NCBI RefSeq assembly: GCF_949628215.1 | Contig: NC_134277.1 | Span: forward strand, 109,509,463-109,573,462 | DNA length: 64,000 nt | Direction of reading: 5' to 3' | Source of the DNA: Phalacrocorax aristotelis | Taxonomy: Eukaryota; Chordata; Aves; Suliformes; Phalacrocoracidae | Part shown: in pieces, positions 13,201-25,300 of the stretch | Position numbering within the stretch: the stretch's first letter is position 1 | Layout: each line of letters begins with the position of its first letter | The notes under the pieces: generated by a model | The model's database searches: none | What the model was told of the DNA's origin: nothing | What the model saw: the letters and a program-made list of their open reading frames with translations, nothing else | Made by a program: the position numbers and the translations under genes

Positions 13201-13548
13201 CAGATCCCATTGGTGGAAAGGAGAGGGAGGCTGGTCTCCCTTCTGGCTCATTTATTCAACTTAGTAGCTGAAAACATGGAGAGTCTGAGAAGGAAAGGAC
13301 TGCAGCAGTAATGGTGTCCTGCTGAGAAATATGAAGTCCTCATCTCTCCTTCTATTACAGATAAGCCAGTCAAAATATAACAGAAGTTAAAGCGTCAAAC
13401 TCTTTATGATCAGGAACTATCCCAGCTGTGGGTTGAGGAAGCCTTTAGGTCTTGTTTCTTAGAGAACAGGTATAAGAAATTGTCCCATGGAGCAAGGTAT
13501 CTTTAAAACCTGGTTTCCTGAACATGGAAAGTTCAGGAAGGTTGGGGT
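10240..13548. other. Unassigned AT-rich sequence
   Basis: About 3.3 kb without any supported gene, RNA or interspersed repeat. All open frames are short and lack recognisable motifs. Confidence 0.45.
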
Positions 13549-13593
13549 AAAAAAAAAAAAAACAAAAAAAACCCAAAAAAACACCACCACCAA
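13549..13593 (+). repeat. A-rich low-complexity tract
   Basis: A run of 14 A followed by A-rich sequence with CCC and CACCACCACC interruptions. The sequence after the longer A-run at 17025 is similar in style (ACAAAAAACACCAACCAC), suggesting the same kind of decayed A-rich satellite. Confidence 0.75.
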
Positions 13594-15483
13594 ATTCCAC
13601 CTCCAGAGGCATTGTTTCTAGAAATACTGTGAGGTATCAGGATATATGGAGTTTGACTAGAGCAGGTTTCAGGGCAGGTCTGTCAGGGCAGTTTATCTTT
13701 CTGACCCTGTCTTGCAGGCTGCCTAGGACCCCAACAGGCAACTTAACAGGACTGTGCAGGCTGCAGTGGCCCTTTTCAGTGGTGGCTTTGTTCAAAAATC
13801 ATACCTTGAGACTTTCTCACCAATTGCAGTGATCTTTCCTGTTGCAGGATCTTCACTTCACTGGGAAATGTTTCCCCTTGCCACCTATAAATTGCTTAGT
13901 ATTGACAACTCATTATATGTAACAGCCAGATTAAAAATCAAGAATCCCCACATTTCCAATTTTTCCTTGCTTTTGGGCTTTTTAATTACATTTAGAATGC
14001 AGTTCCAAGGGCTAATGAGACACCATAAACAACAATATTCATTAAACCTTGAAATCCTGCATTTGACTGGAAGCAAAACCCTTGGGCAACAAAATACACA
14101 AACACCACCAAATCGCATCAAAGAAAAATGCCAGCTATTTAGAAGACTACAAGGTAGGAAGGTGAATCCCTTGACAAAAGATATAGAAAACTACATAGCA
14201 AGGAGGTAATCTGGCAAAAAGGAGTTAAGCCAAAAGCAATCAGCTTTTTTCAGGGGTCAGAGGGAGAGTTAGAGATGCAAAAAAGAAGCAATTCACAGAG
14301 ATATAAAAAGCCTGCAGTCCATAACTGAGTGTGACAGAAGTTCAAAGACCTCTTGGTGGGGAGAAGAGGCCTGAGCATGTTGCCCACATTTTTTAATATC
14401 TTGTGTAGATATGAGCATTGTCTTTTGCACCATCAATCTACAGACAGGATATTTGGATTAGAAACCATTTACAAGCCCTATATTTTTTTAAGCTTCATTT
14501 TTATTTGATGCTAGAGGCATAAATAGTATAAAATTCCTGGAGGCTTAAGCAGCTCAAATATTTGAAACCCTTGGAAAGGATATGCAGCAGTTAGAGAAGA
14601 AAATATTCTGCAGCAGAAATCCCAAATCAGAAGAAAGATCTGGCCCCTTAGCTCTCAGAAGAAAAAAACAGGACCCCGATGCATGGGACTGAAACAAAAA
14701 AGCTCATTGTTCAGTAGAGGAAGAGAATTGACCTCATCTGAGCCATCATGCAATAGGAAAAGCATGGCTATATGTTTCAATATGCTGTATTCTCTGTCTT
14801 TCTTCCCCACCACAACCCAACTTGTCCTTCATAAAATGAAAATGGGAGCCATGTTCCAAACACTAAAAGCAGGATGTCCTTCCTACAGAAAAAAAATCCC
14901 ACAGGTTATAAACCTGAGGAACTCATCACAAAAAGGATGCTTTGAAGGCTAAATGTTGACATGAGCACAAAGGGAGACCAGACAACCACATTTTAAAAAA
15001 AAAGAAAAAAAGAAAACCAACAAACAATTCAAGTTTACTAAATACCTAGAAGCAAAATGCAGTGAACTGAAACAGTTGGAGCCTTGCTCTTGAGGTATCC
15101 ACCAATGGTTACTCCTGTAAACAAAATAATTCACTAGCTGGATGTTTAGTTTTACCTGAGCTCACTGTAGGTACGTCCTTCCATGCCCTCATGGACCAGT
15201 GCCACCACTGAGGTGACTACTCTCTGCCTGACCAGCTGAAGCACACACCAGAAGAACTAGTGGTTAATACTGAAAATTTCTGTTTCACCATCATGCTCCC
15301 GTCTCCTTCCTGCAGCACTCCCTGTTGTATTCTTAGACAGCAAAGCAGCAAAATAAACTCCAGAAAGAAATGCTGTTGCTGTAGCTCTGCCCTGGGACTT
15401 GGCAGCAGCGGAGAGACAATACTGAAATCAGTACAATCTCATGCAAGCGATCTGTAAGTGAGCAGGAGCAGGTTACAATGAAG
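13594..15483. other. Unassigned intergenic sequence
   Basis: Contains a 151-codon open frame (13754-14209, +) without recognisable domains. That length is within what AT-rich DNA gives by chance over 64 kb read in six frames. Nothing else is supported. Confidence 0.45.
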
Positions 15484-15870
15484 CCTACTGAAGAGAAGGC
15501 TGTGGAGAGACCTTATAGTGGCCTTTCAGTACTTAAAGGGGGACTACAGGAAAGATGGGGGCAATCTTTTTAGCAAGGCCTGTTGTGACAGGACAGAGGG
15601 GTAATGGTTTCAATCTAAAGGAGGGTAGATTCAGACGGGATTTAAGGAAGAAATTTTTTTACAGTGAAGGTGGTGAAACACTGGAACAGGTTTCCCAGAG
15701 AGGTAGTGGAGGCCCCATCCCTGGAAACATTCAAGGTCAGGCTGGACGGGGCTCTGAGCAGCCTGATCTAGTTGAAGATGTCGCTGCTCACTGCAGGGCG
15801 GTTGGACTAGATGGCCTCTAAGGGTCCCTTCCAACTCAAACCGTTCTAATGGTTCTAATGGATTCTAAAT
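15484..15870 (+). mobile_element. CR1 LINE 3' fragment
   Basis: The element starts near AAGAGAAGGCTGTGGAGAG in the ORF2 C-terminal region and runs through the 3' noncoding part. It ends in a degenerate tail of CGTTCTAATGGTTCTAATGG. The segment 15520-15782 is identical to the reverse complement of the copy at 3207-3760, whereas its first about 40 bases and its 3' end are clearly diverged from that copy. Confidence 0.92.
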
Positions 15871-17024
15871 GGTTTAAGGGTTCAGCTGCCCATGCACAAT
15901 TCTGTGCAGATTTTGCTGTTCATAATAGCAGAGCCAGTCTAAAACTAGCTCTGAGAAGTTTTTATCTTACTGTAAACAGGCTCTTTTCAGCTTCTACATG
16001 GCTCAATTACCCATTGGCAGAGGCAACTAGAAAAAAAATAAGACTGCTTTTTACCCCAAGGGTACTGTGCAGATAAACATATTGAAGATGATGGGATGTG
16101 TGCTCAGACACTGTAGCAGCAGCAACCAAACTAATGTCTTCTTTGTTTGTTTTCCATTGTCTTCTTACACTACCTTCTTATCTTGATGAACCTTTGCGCT
16201 GCAAATCTATTCTTTTATATACCTTCTTTATTGGATTTGGCTTCGTTTGTGAAAAAATTACAGAAAGTACATTCTGTACTAAACAGTAAAAGTCAAGGTT
16301 CCAGAAATTCCACTGCCCCCATGTCCTACCAAGACAAATACCCTCTGGCTTTGGAATTAAATTAATATTTCAAAAAATGGGGTAAAAAACAGTGTCCTTC
16401 CCTTTTTCTTTCTTTTATTGCATAGTGAGCGCAAATGCACTTTTAAAGATTAGTACCAGTACAAAAAATTCAATTTACCAATGAAAACATGCTCAAATTT
16501 TTGCTCCAAGTCTCAATGCCCATGCATGGCTGAGAATGAGACATGAACAATATAAGAAGCTTTTCAATTATACATAACAGATAACCAAACATCATTTATG
16601 GAAAATGTGTTTAGCTGGAATAATAGGCAGGTAGATACAAACTAGATTGAGAACAAAATTCAAGCCTTTGTTGATTTTCTGTCACACTAAACTAATGAAG
16701 CATTCAATAAAAGCATGCTATAGACAAATAGTCAAAAGAAAAAAAAAACCTACAGATGCCTGAAGAAATGTTCTTTTCCTTCAGTTTATATCATGAGCCT
16801 AAAACAAAAGCTGAATATTAATGACTTGAAAGAGAAAAATCAATAGACAAAGCTGTTATATTGGTTATCTCTGTTCTTTGCATGTCAGAAATAATAAGTA
16901 TGTTATTTTAGGTAGTAATGATTTCACGCTATACAGAATAAAAAGAGTACACAAACAGAACTTTAAAATAATCACCTGATTCCTAAAGCTAGAAATTAAA
17001 TGTAAGAGAAAAAAGATGTCAATT
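15871..17024. other. Unassigned AT-rich sequence
   Basis: No gene or repeat recognised. The short open frames at 15849-16365 are Phe/Leu-rich and look like noncoding sequence. Confidence 0.45.
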
Positions 17025-17049
17025 AAAAAAAAAAAAAAAAAAAAAAAAA
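17025..17049 (+). repeat. Poly(A) run
   Basis: Twenty-five consecutive A, followed by A/C-rich sequence up to 17077, directly at the 5' side of the CR1 copy that starts at 17078. CR1 elements end in ATTCTATG-type repeats rather than poly(A), so this is not the tail of that element. Confidence 0.9.
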
Positions 17050-17077
17050 CACAAAAAACACCAACCACTAACACCAT

Positions 17078-18668
17078 AATCCAAGGGGAAACGTTTAGCA
17101 ACCTGCTACACCACTTAGGCACACACAAGTCTATGGGGCCAGATGGGATCCACCCAAGAGTACCGAGGGAGCTGGAAGAAGTGCTCACCAAGCCACTTTC
17201 AATTCTTTAGCAGCAGTACTGGCTGACCGGGGAGGTCCCCGTTGACTGGAAGCTAGCAAATGTGATGCCCCTTTACAAGAAAGACTGGAAGAAATATCCA
17301 GGGAACTACAGGCCTGTCAGTCTGACCTCAGTGCAGAGGAAGGTTGTGGAGCAGACAATCCATCACATGGCATGTACAGGACAAGCAGGGGATTAGGCCC
17401 AGCCAGCCTGGCTTCATGAAAGGCAGGTCCTGTTTGACTAACCTGATCTCCTTCTATGACCAGGTGACCACCTTAATGGGTGAGGGAAAGGCTGTGGATG
17501 TTGTCTACCTGGACTTTAGCAAAGCCTTTGACACTATTTCCTAAAGCATTCTCTTGGAGAAACTGGCTGCTCTTGGCTTGGATGGGTGTATTCTTCGCTG
17601 GGTAAAAAACTGGCTGGAGGGCCAGGCCCAAAGAGTTGGGGCGAATGAAGATAAATCCAGTGTGGCAGCTGGTCACAAGTGGTGCTCCCCAGGGCTCAGT
17701 ACTGGGGCCAGTTCTGTTACATATTTTTATAAATGATTTGGACGAGGGGATCGAGTGCACCCTCAGTAAGTTTGCAGATGACACTAAGCTGGGCAGGAAT
17801 GTTGATCTGCTTGAGGGAAGGAAGGCTCTGCAGAGGGATCTGGACAGGCTGGATCAATGGGCTGATGCCAACTGCATGGGGTTCAACAAGGCCAATTGCC
17901 AAGTCCTGCACTTGGGTCACAACAACTTGATGCAACGCTCCAGGCTTGGGGGAGAGTGTCTGGAAAGCTGCCTGACAGAAAAGGACCTGTGGGCGTTGGT
18001 CAAAAGCCAGCTGAACATGAGCCAGCAGTGTGCCCAGGTGGCCAAGAATGCCAACAGCATCCTGGCATGTATCAGGAATAGTGTGGCCAGCAGGAGTGGG
18101 GAAGCGATTTTGCGCCTGTATTCAGCACTGGTGAGGCCAGGACTTGAATGCTGTGTTCAGTTTTGAGCTCCTCACTGCAAGAAAGACATTGAAGTGCTGG
18201 AGCGTGTCCAAAGAAAAGCAAAGAAGGTGGTGAAGGGTCTAGAGCACAAGTCCTGTGAGGAGCGGCTGAGGGAACTGGGGTTGTTCAGCCTGGAGAAAAG
18301 GAGGCTGAGGGGAGACGTTATTGCTCTCTACAACTACCTGAAAGGAGGTTGTAGCGAGGTGGGTGTTTGTTTCTTCTTCCAAGTAACAAGCAATAGGGCA
18401 AGAGGAAGTGGCCTCAAGTTGTTCCAGGGGAGGCTTAGACTGGATATAGGAAAAAATTCTTCACGGAAAGGGTTATCTTAAAGCATTGGAAGAGTCTGCC
18501 TGGGGAGGTGGATGAGTCACCATCCCTGGAGGTATCTCAAAGATGTGTGGATGTGGTGTTTAGGGACATGGTTTAGTGGTGGACTCGACAGTGCTAGGTT
18601 AATGGTTGGACTTGATTATCTTAAAGCTCTTTTCCAACCTAAATGCTTCTACGACTCTCTGATTCTAA
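17078..18668 (+). mobile_element. CR1 LINE copy A of near-identical inverted pair
   Basis: A 5'-truncated CR1 beginning at AATCCAAGGGGAAACG, upstream of the reverse transcriptase domain, and running to the CR1 3' tail (TTTTCCAACCTAAATGCTTC, ending GATTCTA). It is about 99% identical to the minus-strand copy at 40252-41840: I count roughly ten differences over about 1.5 kb. The exception is the last about 55 bases, where about a quarter of positions differ. It shares with that copy an unusual set of inactivating mutations. Confidence 0.95.
17108..18480 (+). pseudogene. CR1 ORF2 reverse transcriptase remnant (copy A)
   Basis: Reverse transcriptase pieces appear in order: [36 protein letters not shown] (motif A); APQGSVLGP (motif B); [10 protein letters not shown] (motif C, catalytic Asp pair kept); and the C-terminal [19 protein letters not shown]. 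Lesions: a stop after PLSIL near 17209; a frame change before 17344; a TAA at 17542-17544, where the sister at 426-2277 has a His codon; a frameshift near 17661; and a TGA at 18164-18166, where the family usually has Trp. Every one of these is also present in the copy at 40.25-41.84 kb. No functional enzyme is possible. Confidence 0.92.
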
Positions 18669-20010
18669 AAGTTCAAAATTTAAAAAAGAGACTTAACATA
18701 TATCAGTGCATTTAGAGACTACCCACATAAACTGCTCTTAAAAACCCATTTGGAGAATGTTTTAGGTTTTATTAGGTAGTGGTGTGTAATGGACATCAGA
18801 AAAAGTGTATGAACACATTTCAGCAGTAACAGAACATTTACCTGTCTGTCTTCTGGGGTTTAAGTGATATAAAAATTGTATGGGCTGTCTCTGACATTCC
18901 AGTGAGCCTCCTCCACTTACCCAGTCACTGCATTAGAGGTGTTTTCACACCAAGAGGTTCATACTTTAAATTGCAGTATTCCTTTCTCTAATATTGTCCC
19001 TCCCATTCAGCTTAACTCTATTGGTAAAGCTTCCTGTATAAAGATAACCCATCAATTTACATAACAAAAGGTAGGACAGGTGGCCAGGTTAACTGCAGTA
19101 ACAAACCTAGGGTTGTAGGGATGCTGTCTCAGCCTGACATGAAATCTTCTTTCCAGCAGGAAAAATAAAAAGAGAACCTCAACCTGCTTTATCAAAGCAT
19201 TATCCCTTCCCACCTCCTGCTCAGTACCAGTGACAGACATACTGCTGCTTTTGCCCACACACACTCCCACTGAGGGCTCCAAGACTAAAGATTTTTCTGA
19301 GAGCAAGATAAGAAAGAAGAAAAGTAAAACAGCTGATGTAATTCCTCAATCTCTAAATCATCAGCTAGAGATTTCAATGAATTGACAACTTGTTTTACTG
19401 TGTTGAAAGTGTAGAGTCTTTTAGTGATACATATCCCTGCCGTTCACCTTATTCCTTTGTGAATTTTTGTTTGATTTAGTTAGTGTAAAAGGCATTAATA
19501 GTTCTTCTCTTATCTAGAGAGAAATAAAACTTTATTTAGATGCTCAGGTTTCTTTAGGGATTTTTTTAAATGAGAAATAAAAGGCCAAATATAATATTAA
19601 ATTTCAAATCAAGAAAATTCTCATGTTGCGTTGATGTCAATCCTATACAAATTATTTTGAAGTTTATGAAGTTTTTTTAAAAATTAACTGCAGTAGCTAA
19701 ACATGAAATTTCTGCTTGTCAATAGCAAACTAGAAGACCCACTCAACAGATTATCCCCTTATGTGAAACATCATTTTGCTGTCCTTAATGTGATGCATGT
19801 TTTACAATTAAGCAATATAATACAGCTTCCCTGTCAGACAGTGAATGATAAGAGAAGCAAGCTATCCCAAAGAAGACTTCAGGTCAAAAGCTACCTGATC
19901 TGTGCCAGAGTCTGCCATTAGCAATGATTATCATAAACAAGGCTAGAAGGAGATGAGGAAAGTGCTCCTACCTTGTAGGAGGTTCTGGAAGAGGAGAATG
20001 CAAAGTCCTA
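18669..20010. other. Unassigned AT-rich sequence
   Basis: No supported gene or interspersed repeat. Open frames are short and lack recognisable motifs. Confidence 0.45.
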
Positions 20011-20035
20011 GATACTTCCCTTCGAGGGAAGTATC
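20011..20035. repeat. Perfect 11-bp inverted repeat (hairpin)
   Basis: GATACTTCCCT and its exact reverse complement AGGGAAGTATC flank a 3-base TCG loop. The bases just outside (CCTA and CCCTAG) extend the dyad imperfectly, and CCTAGATACTT recurs immediately downstream at about 20036. It has no T-run, so it is not an obvious RNA polymerase III terminator. Confidence 0.8.
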
Positions 20036-22276
20036 CCTAGATACTTATTATTCCCTCCTCCTAAATTTTGAAAGACCAAACCCATCAAAAAAGCCTAAAA
20101 TGTATGTATCTTGAAGGTTTTATTGTTTTTACATTCATATAATAGCGAATATCTTTAAGTCCTTTATCAAATTTAGATACTTTTTAACAAGTATAATGAT
20201 CCCAATCTACACACAAATGTTGTCACTTATCTAAGTGTAATGTAAAATTAAGGGTATGTTTATTTTTTAAAGGCAATTTTATCACTGAAAATAGCTTTCA
20301 TTCAAAACTACATCAGGATCCATTATTTTGTTGCCAGTATTCCACAAGCAATATTAGTAAGAAAAAGAAAAAACAAAGTTCAAGAAGTTAAAGAAATGGG
20401 AGAGAATCATGGAAATAAAGTTCCTGATAGAAATAGATTCATTAATTGAGAAGCCTGTTGTTATCCATCACAGTACTTGCTTTTTAAAGGTGAAAATAAT
20501 TATATAGCAATTTTGATAATGGATAATCCTGTGGAAAATATTTAACAAATGCCTCCTCTAGGTTTTCTTTGGTTAGAATGTCCCCCAAAAGCTCCATAAA
20601 GAGGGAGCACAGGGAAAACAAACAGTAATTAAGGAAAGAAAAAAAGGAGGGTGATGGTAGACAGCCAATCACACTTAAAATATATACTCCTTTTGACTAT
20701 GCTCATTCACACTTTTGAAGAATTAATGTTCTTTTTACAAGATTACTAATTTCTCCTGACGTACTATTGATTAAAAGTTATGAACATCTATAGAAAATAT
20801 TTCAGTCATCCTGAATACCGGTATTTGAGCAATGGTCCCTGACTACTACACTACATGTGTGAAAACTGCCTCTCAGGGCAAAAGCAATGCCAGCTTTTTC
20901 TTTTAAAACTTTTCTAATGTTTCACAATGAATAGCAATATTACACCTAAAACACTTGCAACAACATAACACAAAAAAGCAAATCCAAGTATCTAAAAATT
21001 AATGAAGGTTAACAGTAAAGTAGACCATGCAACTGCAGTCAATCCTTACATGTACTGAGTGTAATGCACTCCTTAATCATGCCATTGTAGGCTTTAACAA
21101 AATTTCATATACGATTCCATTTAGAAAAATTGAAGTGGGCAAAAAAATTTGTATTGCAAGAATTTGCATTAATATACACATTTAGATCAACAGTGCACTT
21201 TTGTGACATTTGGGCTGACAAAATTAGCTGTAGCTTTCCACATGGGGTGACACCAGAGATGGACAGCTCTTCACCTCAGAGGAATGTAAGAGGACCAAGA
21301 AACTAGGTCTCCATTTTAAAGAAGTCTAAAGGAGACCATGGACACATAGCCGTCCTTACCTTCTCCCACCTTCTTTTACTACTCCTTCTAGCCGGCCCTG
21401 GTGAGGGTGTCAGGCCACCCCTGCCCTGCAGGCTGCTGGTTCATGACTTTGCCCTTTCCCAAGTCTCATCAAGCAAGGGCACACCAGCTGGGAAGTCTCC
21501 AGCTCTCCTTCTTTTCCCCTCAATCCAATACAACTACTTAGTGCAAGAAATATGTTTGATATTACTGTGAGTATTTCTGATTAATGACGAATCAAGTTTC
21601 CCCGGGGTTTGGCACCATAACCACATGTTTATGCTCAACAGAGTCCAGCTGTGAGGTGCTGGGAACCAAGCTAGAGGTGATGGCTGGAGACAGAAGTACA
21701 CCAGTGTTGCATCCTGGGCTTCTCTATCTACCCCAAATTAATCCAAAAACTTCTCCACTGGCATTTTAATATGAGCAGTTTTCATCACACTTGTTATATT
21801 TCATACTAACATCTGAAAAAGTTGGCTAAATCCTTTCTTGATGGTGCTTTGTTTGGCCATATGGCACTGCATCAGGGATTAATTCATTACCAGTGTGCCT
21901 CCAAAAATTCCCTAAAACTTAATTTTCTATCATATTCCGTATTCGCCAAGTCACTGAAAAAGAATGAGTAACGTCTTTATGCAAACACTGAATTATTAGT
22001 AATAAAATTGCAAATATTCACTTATTCTTGATTTACCAGACAATCACAATTAGGCTGTCTTCTCCTTAAGAAAAACCTCTTCTCCTGCTAATGTCTTCTC
22101 TAGCCATCTGTTCCCTAAAGATTATGCTTTGCTTTCTGATGGTAAAGTAGCTTAATAGTTGCCTTTTCTGCAAAGCTCAAAGTTTGCATAGAGTGCTGAG
22201 AATAGTGTGGAATGAAAATCTGAGATAACAGGTCTATTTTTAAGCAAGAATCAAACGGCTGGATAAAACCACTGAT
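20036..22276. other. Unassigned AT-rich sequence
   Basis: No gene recognised. A somewhat GC-richer patch at about 21240-21530 has no motif I can name. Confidence 0.45.
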
Positions 22277-22316
22277 TTTTGATTACATCAAACTTTTGAT
22301 TACATTTTTGATTACA
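22277..22316 (+). repeat. Three direct copies of TTTTGATTACA
   Basis: The 11-mer TTTTGATTACA occurs exactly at 22277, 22294 and 22306. A fourth partial TTTT follows. It is likely a small local duplication. Confidence 0.8.
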
Positions 22317-25300
22317 TTTTTTGCTAAAGGTAATGGTTACAGAACCTGAGACTTTAGTAATATAGCTAAATAAGCTACAGTTGATATATTCCGTCTACTG
22401 GATGGAAACATTGTATATACTGTGGAAATAACATTTGTGGTTTTCTTGGCCCACCTGAGGTCCCAGTTTTCATGCACTCTTCTTCTAGTCAACTTTCTGA
22501 TCATGTCTCCTCCTTAAAAGCCTGGACTATTTCCAGGGCTCTGTACTGCTACAATTTCTAGATCTCTTTCTCTCTTCACATGTTGTGAAAATACTGTTTA
22601 TTTCCTGGTGTGTTTTTCGGAACTAAAACACAATAGGATGAAAACATACACAATATAAGTATTGAATTGGCTATAGTTTTGTAAGCATGGACAAGTAAAA
22701 TTATTGTAAGAAGTTTGTCAGGTGATAATGTCTTTCTCTAATTAGTTTGCATTTTCAACCTTCAAACTAGAATTGCCACTGATTTCATGGCTCAATAAAT
22801 AGAAATAAATTTTATGCAGTGTGATAACAGGGATTCTTTTTTTTGTGACATGCAATTCTAGGTCTTTTTTCATTGTAATTCATCATAGCACATCTGTTTT
22901 ACACAGTAATATATTACTCAAAAAATACTTAATAACTCTTGGCCCCTCTCTGACATGTCCTTTCATCTTTACATACCTTTCCTTCACAAAACAAAACAGA
23001 AAATTTATGCATTAACATTAGAAAAATCGATCTGCCTAAAATGATAGTGTTTTGTGCTTAGGTAGGTGGTTTGTTAAGGGGCATTTTAATTTATTTCTCA
23101 CCTCTGATCCGCTCTGTAAATGCTCACAGTACCTTCCAGAATAAATCTCTGAATACCAGTCTTCCTATTTCTTACCATTGTGCTTCCTCAAACATTCACC
23201 ACATGTTTAACCACAGCAGAGCAGCAGACAGCCTCTATAGCAAGGTCAAAAGTACAGTAAATGCAGCCTAAGCTCTTTTACTGCTGCAGCTTTGTACTTA
23301 ATGTGCCTCCTGGAGGCTGAAAATTCTGTTAGTTGCAGTTAGAACGAAAGGCACAATGTTGTCCCTTGCACACCTACAGCCCCAGCTGTCTTGGGCTGGT
23401 AGGAGTAACACTCACATCTGAACACAAATATCTGAAATATTAATACACATATACTAGAGTGTTAGGCTAATGTAACCTGAAGTTCACTTGTCAGAGGGCT
23501 TTCTGCTCTTCCACTCAGAAGTTTTAAGATAATAAAATGATCATAGGGCAAATCATGTTCCCAATTCTTTTTAATAATCTGGTAAATCAACAGAATTCAA
23601 TGAAATCAATATACCACTCTCTTGTTGACAGCAAGTACCTTCTGACTTTCTAGACTTAAATAAAACTAAAAATTGCATTTTTGTATTGTACATGACCCTA
23701 AACATTGTTATTATAAATTCTTACTCCTTACTTCAGTCTCAATTCAGACTTGCTCCAAACTTATTTGTTGCCTAAGGCTGAGTGAAGAGGCCGCTGTGCC
23801 TCCAGTGTGTTTATTTTCTCTGCAACCGAAATGAAATGTAAGCACAAATTTACAGACTTTTTTCTGTATTAGTTATTTATTACACCTTATGTTACAGACT
23901 ACTTTGTGCATGCAGTACACTGTCAGGCTGTGGTCTTAGTCTAGGACAGAAGTTCATAGCACAAGAAAACGTGAAGATCCTCTAATATTAACTTCCAAGG
24001 CAGCTAATGAGTGTCTTCAGGTCCAAAGCAGTGCAAAAAATCTGAGTTCATAAGGAGATGAATTCTGCCTGACACAATATAGCATGAGTGCCCTGGAAGC
24101 TGGTGCTCAAGAGCAAGGACCGTGACCAGGTATATTTGAAGGAGGTTATTCAAATGATGGACAAGGCAGGTGAAAACAAATAGTAAAAAATGTTTTGCAC
24201 TCCTATGACATCAGTTACCTTGACTGTGTCCTATTCTTCCACGCCACGCACGCTTTTACTATTATTTTTGTCTATCATAATGGCACTCAGTGGGTCCAAC
24301 TGGTCTAAAGAAAAGGAGGTTAAAAAGTAAAGATGAAACCTGTGTGCATTTGAGGACGGAGAGTGGGAGTGAGGCACTTTTTTCCCCCTTGTAAACCTGA
24401 AAGTCATGTGGGTATGATGAACTTCCATTTTCTGAAGTTTTTTTTCTTCTTCAGGTCCCCTCCACTCGAATGTATTGCTAAGCCTTTTCCCCTCCAACTA
24501 TTATGTGCCAGGGACACAAATGACTCTCACTGGGGCTGTCAAAGCCTCCAGATTGCAGAGGGTTTATGCTTTCAGCAGTCCTTCTGCAGACAGATGAATT
24601 AAATCCTCAGTTCCTGAGCCCAAATTCACCTTTTCTGTAGTAGGCTTGAAATTTCATTTTGTTCCCTGGAAGCAAACAAATTTTCTCAGTTGATACTGAT
24701 AAGAATATGATTCTGCTTTGGGGCATTGCTATTTAACTGTTATTTAATAGATCCAAATGTGAAGTCTTTCCCTAAGCTAACTAACTTATGCTATTCCCCC
24801 TTATTTGTTTCAGTAATAGGAACTACCAGCTCTTCATGAAATATTGTTGAAGCTCAATACATTTTTTCTACCTTCATGACCTGAACTACAGCTGTCCATA
24901 ATGATCATTTAAATTTATCCAGACTAGTAATCTTGGACTTCTGTGCTGACAAGTTGTCACTACCTTGTTAACTTTTCAGTTCACCTACCAATTGTGTCTT
25001 TAGAAGACATCTTACATTGAAAAACAAACACAGTGACAATCATCTTGATAGGCAGTGAACATCCTATGACACCTCAACCATCTACCTGAGTGTTTAAACA
25101 CTATTTATAATACGGACCATGGTCCTTTTGTGAATAGACTCCTTGATTTACAGTCTGCCAAACATAGGAGGGGAGGTTACAAAGATCAGGAGTAGCTGAA
25201 AGGGTAATCATGCTGAAACATAGAATATTTTCCTTCAACTGGATGTCTTTTTTTTTCCTTATAAATGTTTTCAGAGACAGTGCATGATTTATTTTAAAGT

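Noticed and set aside
13754-14209. 151-codon open frame
   Set aside because: No domain, no splice or promoter context, and a length expected by chance in six frames of AT-rich DNA.
17025-17049. Poly(A) run as evidence of a processed pseudogene upstream
   Set aside because: The preceding sequence shows no coding similarity I can recognise, and no target-site duplication was found.
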